Assembly (NCBI RefSeq): GCF_043290135.1
Contig: NC_134710.1
Coordinates: 139,572,332-139,636,331 of the forward strand
Direction: 5' to 3'
Length of the DNA stretch: 64,000 nt
From: Rhipicephalus microplus
Taxonomy: Eukaryota > Arthropoda > Arachnida > Ixodida > Ixodidae
Shown here: piece after piece, positions 60,596 to 64,000 of the stretch
How the letters are laid out: each line of letters begins with the position of its first letter
How positions within the stretch are numbered: position 1 is the stretch's first letter
Notes under the pieces: generated by a model
Database searches by the model: none
What the model was told of the DNA's origin: nothing
What the model saw: the letters and a program-made list of their open reading frames with translations, nothing else
Made by a program: the position numbers and the translations under genes

Positions 60596-61438
60596 GAGCA
60601 GTATTTACACGACGGGCGTGATCGCGGACGAATGGACGTGATCGCGGACGAATGAGTCATGTGACGTGATTCGGGTCCCTCCGCAGCCAGAATTAACACG
60701 ACAGGGAAGAATTCGCGCTACAAGCGAGGATTTCCCGAGGATTCCAACAGTTATTTAGGCATCCCTCGTTTCACGAATCGCTCAGCACGGACTGAAGCAG
60801 GGACGCGGGAACGGCTGTCGTATCGTGACGTAGGGCGCAATCCGTAGGCTCGAATCGCCAGCTGAATTTATTATCGAAACGAGGCATATATATGTATAAC
60901 ACCTAAAAAGTCACAGCTCTGCCACAACAGCGAAGCAATGATCGCACTAGTAAGAAATTGGAAGGTCACGCCCAGAATGGAAAGCAGATCGAAACGCGCC
61001 CCGCGTTTCTCACTCACAAATGACGCGCAAAACGTACTCACAAGTACAGATGTACGCGAATAAGCGTCGCAGTTGTTACTTCGCTGTGTTTGAAAAGCGC
61101 GCGCCGCAAACGGAGACTGCAATGATTGCAGTGACCTTTGTGCGCCCGGTAACTACAACAGAATCGTTGCAGGTAAAGCCCGAGGCCGCCCAAGACGTAC
61201 AATCGTCCCCTCCTCGCCACCGCGAGAAAAGGGCACGCGTGGGAGCGTCGCTTCACTTCTCTAAGCGGGGTAAAGTACGCGTGGGAGATCAGAGCGCGCG
61301 CCACCGCGCGATGTGGCGACGCGCGCTCATAGCACCATATTGCTGCTAATGCTGAAAACACGATAATTCCCCCCAAGATGCCCCTAAGCAGCGGTAAGTG
61401 GTAGATATAAATAGCTTGCCGTTTGAATGGTGAAGGAT

Positions 61439-61520
61439 GTGCTTTTTTCGGTGGCTGAGTGGGTAAAGCCTCGCACTCACAATTGTGAGGACCAAAGTGC
61501 GATTCCGCGCGCCGGAGTCC

Positions 61521-61618
<98 letters not shown>
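61439..61618 (+). repeat. tRNA-like head followed by GT and GTGC microsatellites
   Basis: 61448-61512 reads like a tRNA head (GGTGGCTGAGTGGGTAAAGC, then GTGCGATTCCGCGCGCC). It is followed by a GT run (61522-61580) and a GTGC run (to about 61618). Reverse-strand Thr-His-rich frames here are just the microsatellite. Confidence 0.75.
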
Positions 61619-61619
<1 letters not shown>

Positions 61620-61819
61620 GGTGAGTGGCGGTGACGTAAATGCCGACGCCGGCGGCAAAATCCAGCCGAGATTGTCTATATAATTGTTATCGCAACAAAA
61701 ACGCCAATGTCACACTTGCGCAGTAGGACAGCGCACATCTGCTACTCCCGAACCCCAGATGTAGTGTTAACTTAATGGTGATGCAGTTGATGCCCTGCAG
61801 TCGTATTGCGCACTTGTGA

Positions 61820-62320
61820 CATTGGTGTTTTGAACGTGATAGCGTGAAAGAGCTCGTTTCGCAGAAATGTCGGCGTCGTTGGTTGTGAGCGAAAACTCAT
61901 CTTATGCGTGACCGAAAAATCGAAAACGATGCAAATAATAAAATAAATGATAACTTCTGAGTCAGAATGGAATCAGGGTCGTTTGAGGTTTGGGTCTGAG
62001 TCACGGTGTCTGAGTGGGGATCGAACCCGGGTCGTTTGCAAGGCAAGTGGATGTTCTACCGCAGGCCACGGCCACGCGTTTCCTTGTTGTGAAAAGAACT
62101 TCCTCTGCTTGACAATGCAGTCAAAGACGCTTTCAAGCTTTACAAACGCAAGCGTTATGTATACATGCTTCACAATGCAAAATGAAATTGCAGTAGTAAT
62201 GCATAGTACAAGCTCCCATTGCCAGCCGGCGTCAGATGTGATTATCATAATGGCTTGTGTGTGAAGTTCGCATAGAAACAGGATATCGCTATCGCGTTCA
62301 ACTCAAAGGCGAAGCTTTAG
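61820..62320 (-). mobile_element. Composite tRNA-headed SINE
   Basis: The minus strand at 62072-62000 has GTGGCCTGCGGTAGAACATC and GACCCGGGTTCGATCCCCAC, a tRNA-Ala-like head with a TTGCAAA anticodon loop. Flanked by GAACGTGATAGCGTGAAAGA (61832) and, reversed, by the GCGATAGCG motif near 62290. Similar blocks occur at 8596. Confidence 0.65.
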
Positions 62321-62458
62321 GGTCCCCTAATTTTTTACAAAGAATACTATTATGAGATCACAACTCGGGTCACGTGCGGCGCCGTAGTTGTTCCCCAATG
62401 CAGTTACCGAATGAGTGTTTAGAAAAGCGTCTGACCTGGCGTTTTTTATATTGTCTGT

Positions 62459-62559
<101 letters not shown>

Positions 62560-62612
62560 TCCGTGTTTTGTTTCTTGTCTAAAATTTTGCGCAAAAAAGT
62601 AAAAGTAGGTTA

Positions 62613-63570
62613 TCATGTAGTACAAACTAGCTCAAACCCACCCTTGTTGAGAAATTGGCCGCCACCACAGCCCTCGCCCCTTGCTGAGTTGCCGGACGGA
62701 GTTAAAGGTTCAGACGAGTGGGCGCTCTGTGCTGGCTTAATGCGGTCCAGCGACACAACCTCCTCACGGCCGCTACTATATTGATGGTGAAATGTTCCCG
62801 CGGCGGAGGCTTTTAAACGGCCCATGGCAGGGTGGCTGAAGAGGTCACCCAATCGCGTCGTGTCGTAAGAACACATATGGGCATGACGTGAGCTGAGGGT
62901 GGAACGCTCACACGCGACCCTGCAAGAGGTTCTGCGCGAAGTTTGCTCATGACATTGTGGAGTCACTGCAAACAATGGATGCCTCCTCTGGGCAGGGCGT
63001 AAAGAATTCTCCCGTCAGCTCAAGTGTCGTGCCGTAAATCAACTCAGTGGCGCTGCAGCCAATGTCCATTTTTAATGTGGACCTTATGACAAAGGACGAG
63101 AGGGAGGGTCCTCACATATGGTTGTGTTCCTCGGTTGCCGTGCGCGCAGCCTTCAGCTGAGGGTGAAAGCGCTCCGCCATGCATGCCCATGGGGTTCTAC
63201 GCCGTCGCACGTATGTGCGAGGCTCCAATGAGCTTACTGATAGAATTTAGAAAAGCGCATTCGAACGGTCGGCTGCGGTTCGTTGTTATCGTGGAGGGCA
63301 CCCCGAATCGAACTATGCAGTGGTACAGGAAAGCATTCGCAGCTAAAATAGCTGCTTGGGAATGTTGGTACGACATATTGGAGGGAAACAGTGTGAAAGA
63401 CGAAAGACCAGAATGACTCATACAAAGCACTCGCAACCGTCTCGCTGGTGAAGGCCGCGATAGGGACGGCATTCGTCCAGCGAGTGGATCTGCCCACGCA
63501 GGTCAGCAGGTGAGTCTGCCTGTGGCAAGGTGGCAGAGGGCCGGTGATGTTCATAATTAAAGCGAGAATC
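62613..63570 (-). pseudogene. Second Ty3/gypsy integrase relic
   Basis: Minus-strand frames give, in order, ITGPLPPCHRQTHLLTCVGR and TRWTNAVPIAAFTSETVASA (63560-63440), then in another frame RFGVPSTITTNRSRPFE and CAFLNSISKLIGASHIRATA (63300-63200), a broken RFHRQLKAA-like part, and finally EEVVSLDRIKPAQ (62770-62730), the C-terminal chromatin-side domain. Frameshifts and stops are frequent. Where the core Asp is expected in the TDRG motif, Asn is read (TTNRS). A different gypsy lineage from the element at 43888. Confidence 0.8.
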
Positions 63571-64000
63571 GCGTCGTTGGGAGCGTTCTTAGTGCTGTCG
63601 AGGTGCTGCGTTACATATTCGCACCACGAAAAGTGCGCGAAAAAGAGACAAGAACACAGAAGGCACACGCGCAAGCGCGGACTAGCTACTGAAAGTTTCT
63701 TGAAGGAAACAAATATATATAGCAAGAAATGGCGTAAAAGATTAGAGGTTGGATGTTTGACAATATATCTCGAGTTGGTGTAATACGACCGAAGGCCTCG
63801 CGACACACGCGTCGCCATTCTTGTGGATATAAAGAACCCCAGCAACTTCTCTCGCTGTCCTATATCTGTGCCGGGAATACACCTTTGTTACGCAAAGTGA
63901 ACGGTAACATTTGCAGTTTCTGCAATGTAGGCACAGATTTGACGAAGGGTGGGCCAAATAGACCTTGGGTTGGCCGTCAGCGATGCCCTGTAATCCATTA

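Noticed and set aside
61038..61658. 206-codon minus-strand frame rich in Thr-His and Arg-Ala repeats
   Set aside because: The repeats are a translation of the GT and GTGC microsatellites; the rest has no domain.

Overview
The window is eukaryotic, AT-rich and dominated by introns and repeats, and it most likely comes from a hard (ixodid, probably metastriate) tick. The organism call rests on repeats: about 240-bp tRNA-derived SINEs of the Ruka type (four nearly complete plus-strand copies, three of them with clear target-site duplications, one long minus-strand copy and fragments), other tRNA-headed SINEs of tick type, and tick-like RTE, CR1-like, Ty3/gypsy and BEL/Pao relics. No species is assigned.

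The one host gene I can defend is the 3' part of a Jarid2 orthologue on the plus strand. Eight exons (17167-17237, 17329-17443, 22186-22294, 29926-30108, 32605-32729, 39149-39320, 46503-46607, 47033-47152) join in one uninterrupted frame through GT-AG introns, giving 332 residues and a stop at 47150-47152. They encode the JmjC domain, the linker, the C5HC2 zinc finger and a lysine-rich tail. A ninth exon at 9210-9312 is plausible. The JmjC domain has Tyr and Thr where active demethylases have the two iron-binding histidines, as expected for Jarid2, a non-enzymatic PRC2 partner. The N-terminal half and promoter lie upstream of the window or were not found.

Layout: 1-9209 is upstream intron or flank with an RTE copy, hairpins and SINEs; 9313-17166 is intron with MITEs, a Ruka SINE and a CR1-like 3' end; 17444-22185 holds two adjacent MITEs; 22295-29925 holds a BEL/Pao relic, two MITEs, a solo LTR with target duplication and a reverse Ruka; 32730-39148 holds two decayed antisense THAP-domain sequences, pogo/Tigger-like elements and a Ruka; 39321-46502 holds a transposase relic, another Ruka, TIR elements and a Ty3/gypsy fragment flanked by inverted 179-bp LTR ends; 47153-64000 is 3' flank (possibly a long 3' UTR) with SINEs, LINE and MITE copies, microsatellites and a second Ty3/gypsy integrase relic.

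No operon, CRISPR array or clear new biological system was seen. The least ordinary signals are the inverted-LTR chimera at 43626-45552, a 33-bp-arm hairpin at 4071-4141 that pairs fully only as minus-strand RNA, and a THAP reading frame that ends inside the TIR of an adjacent element.
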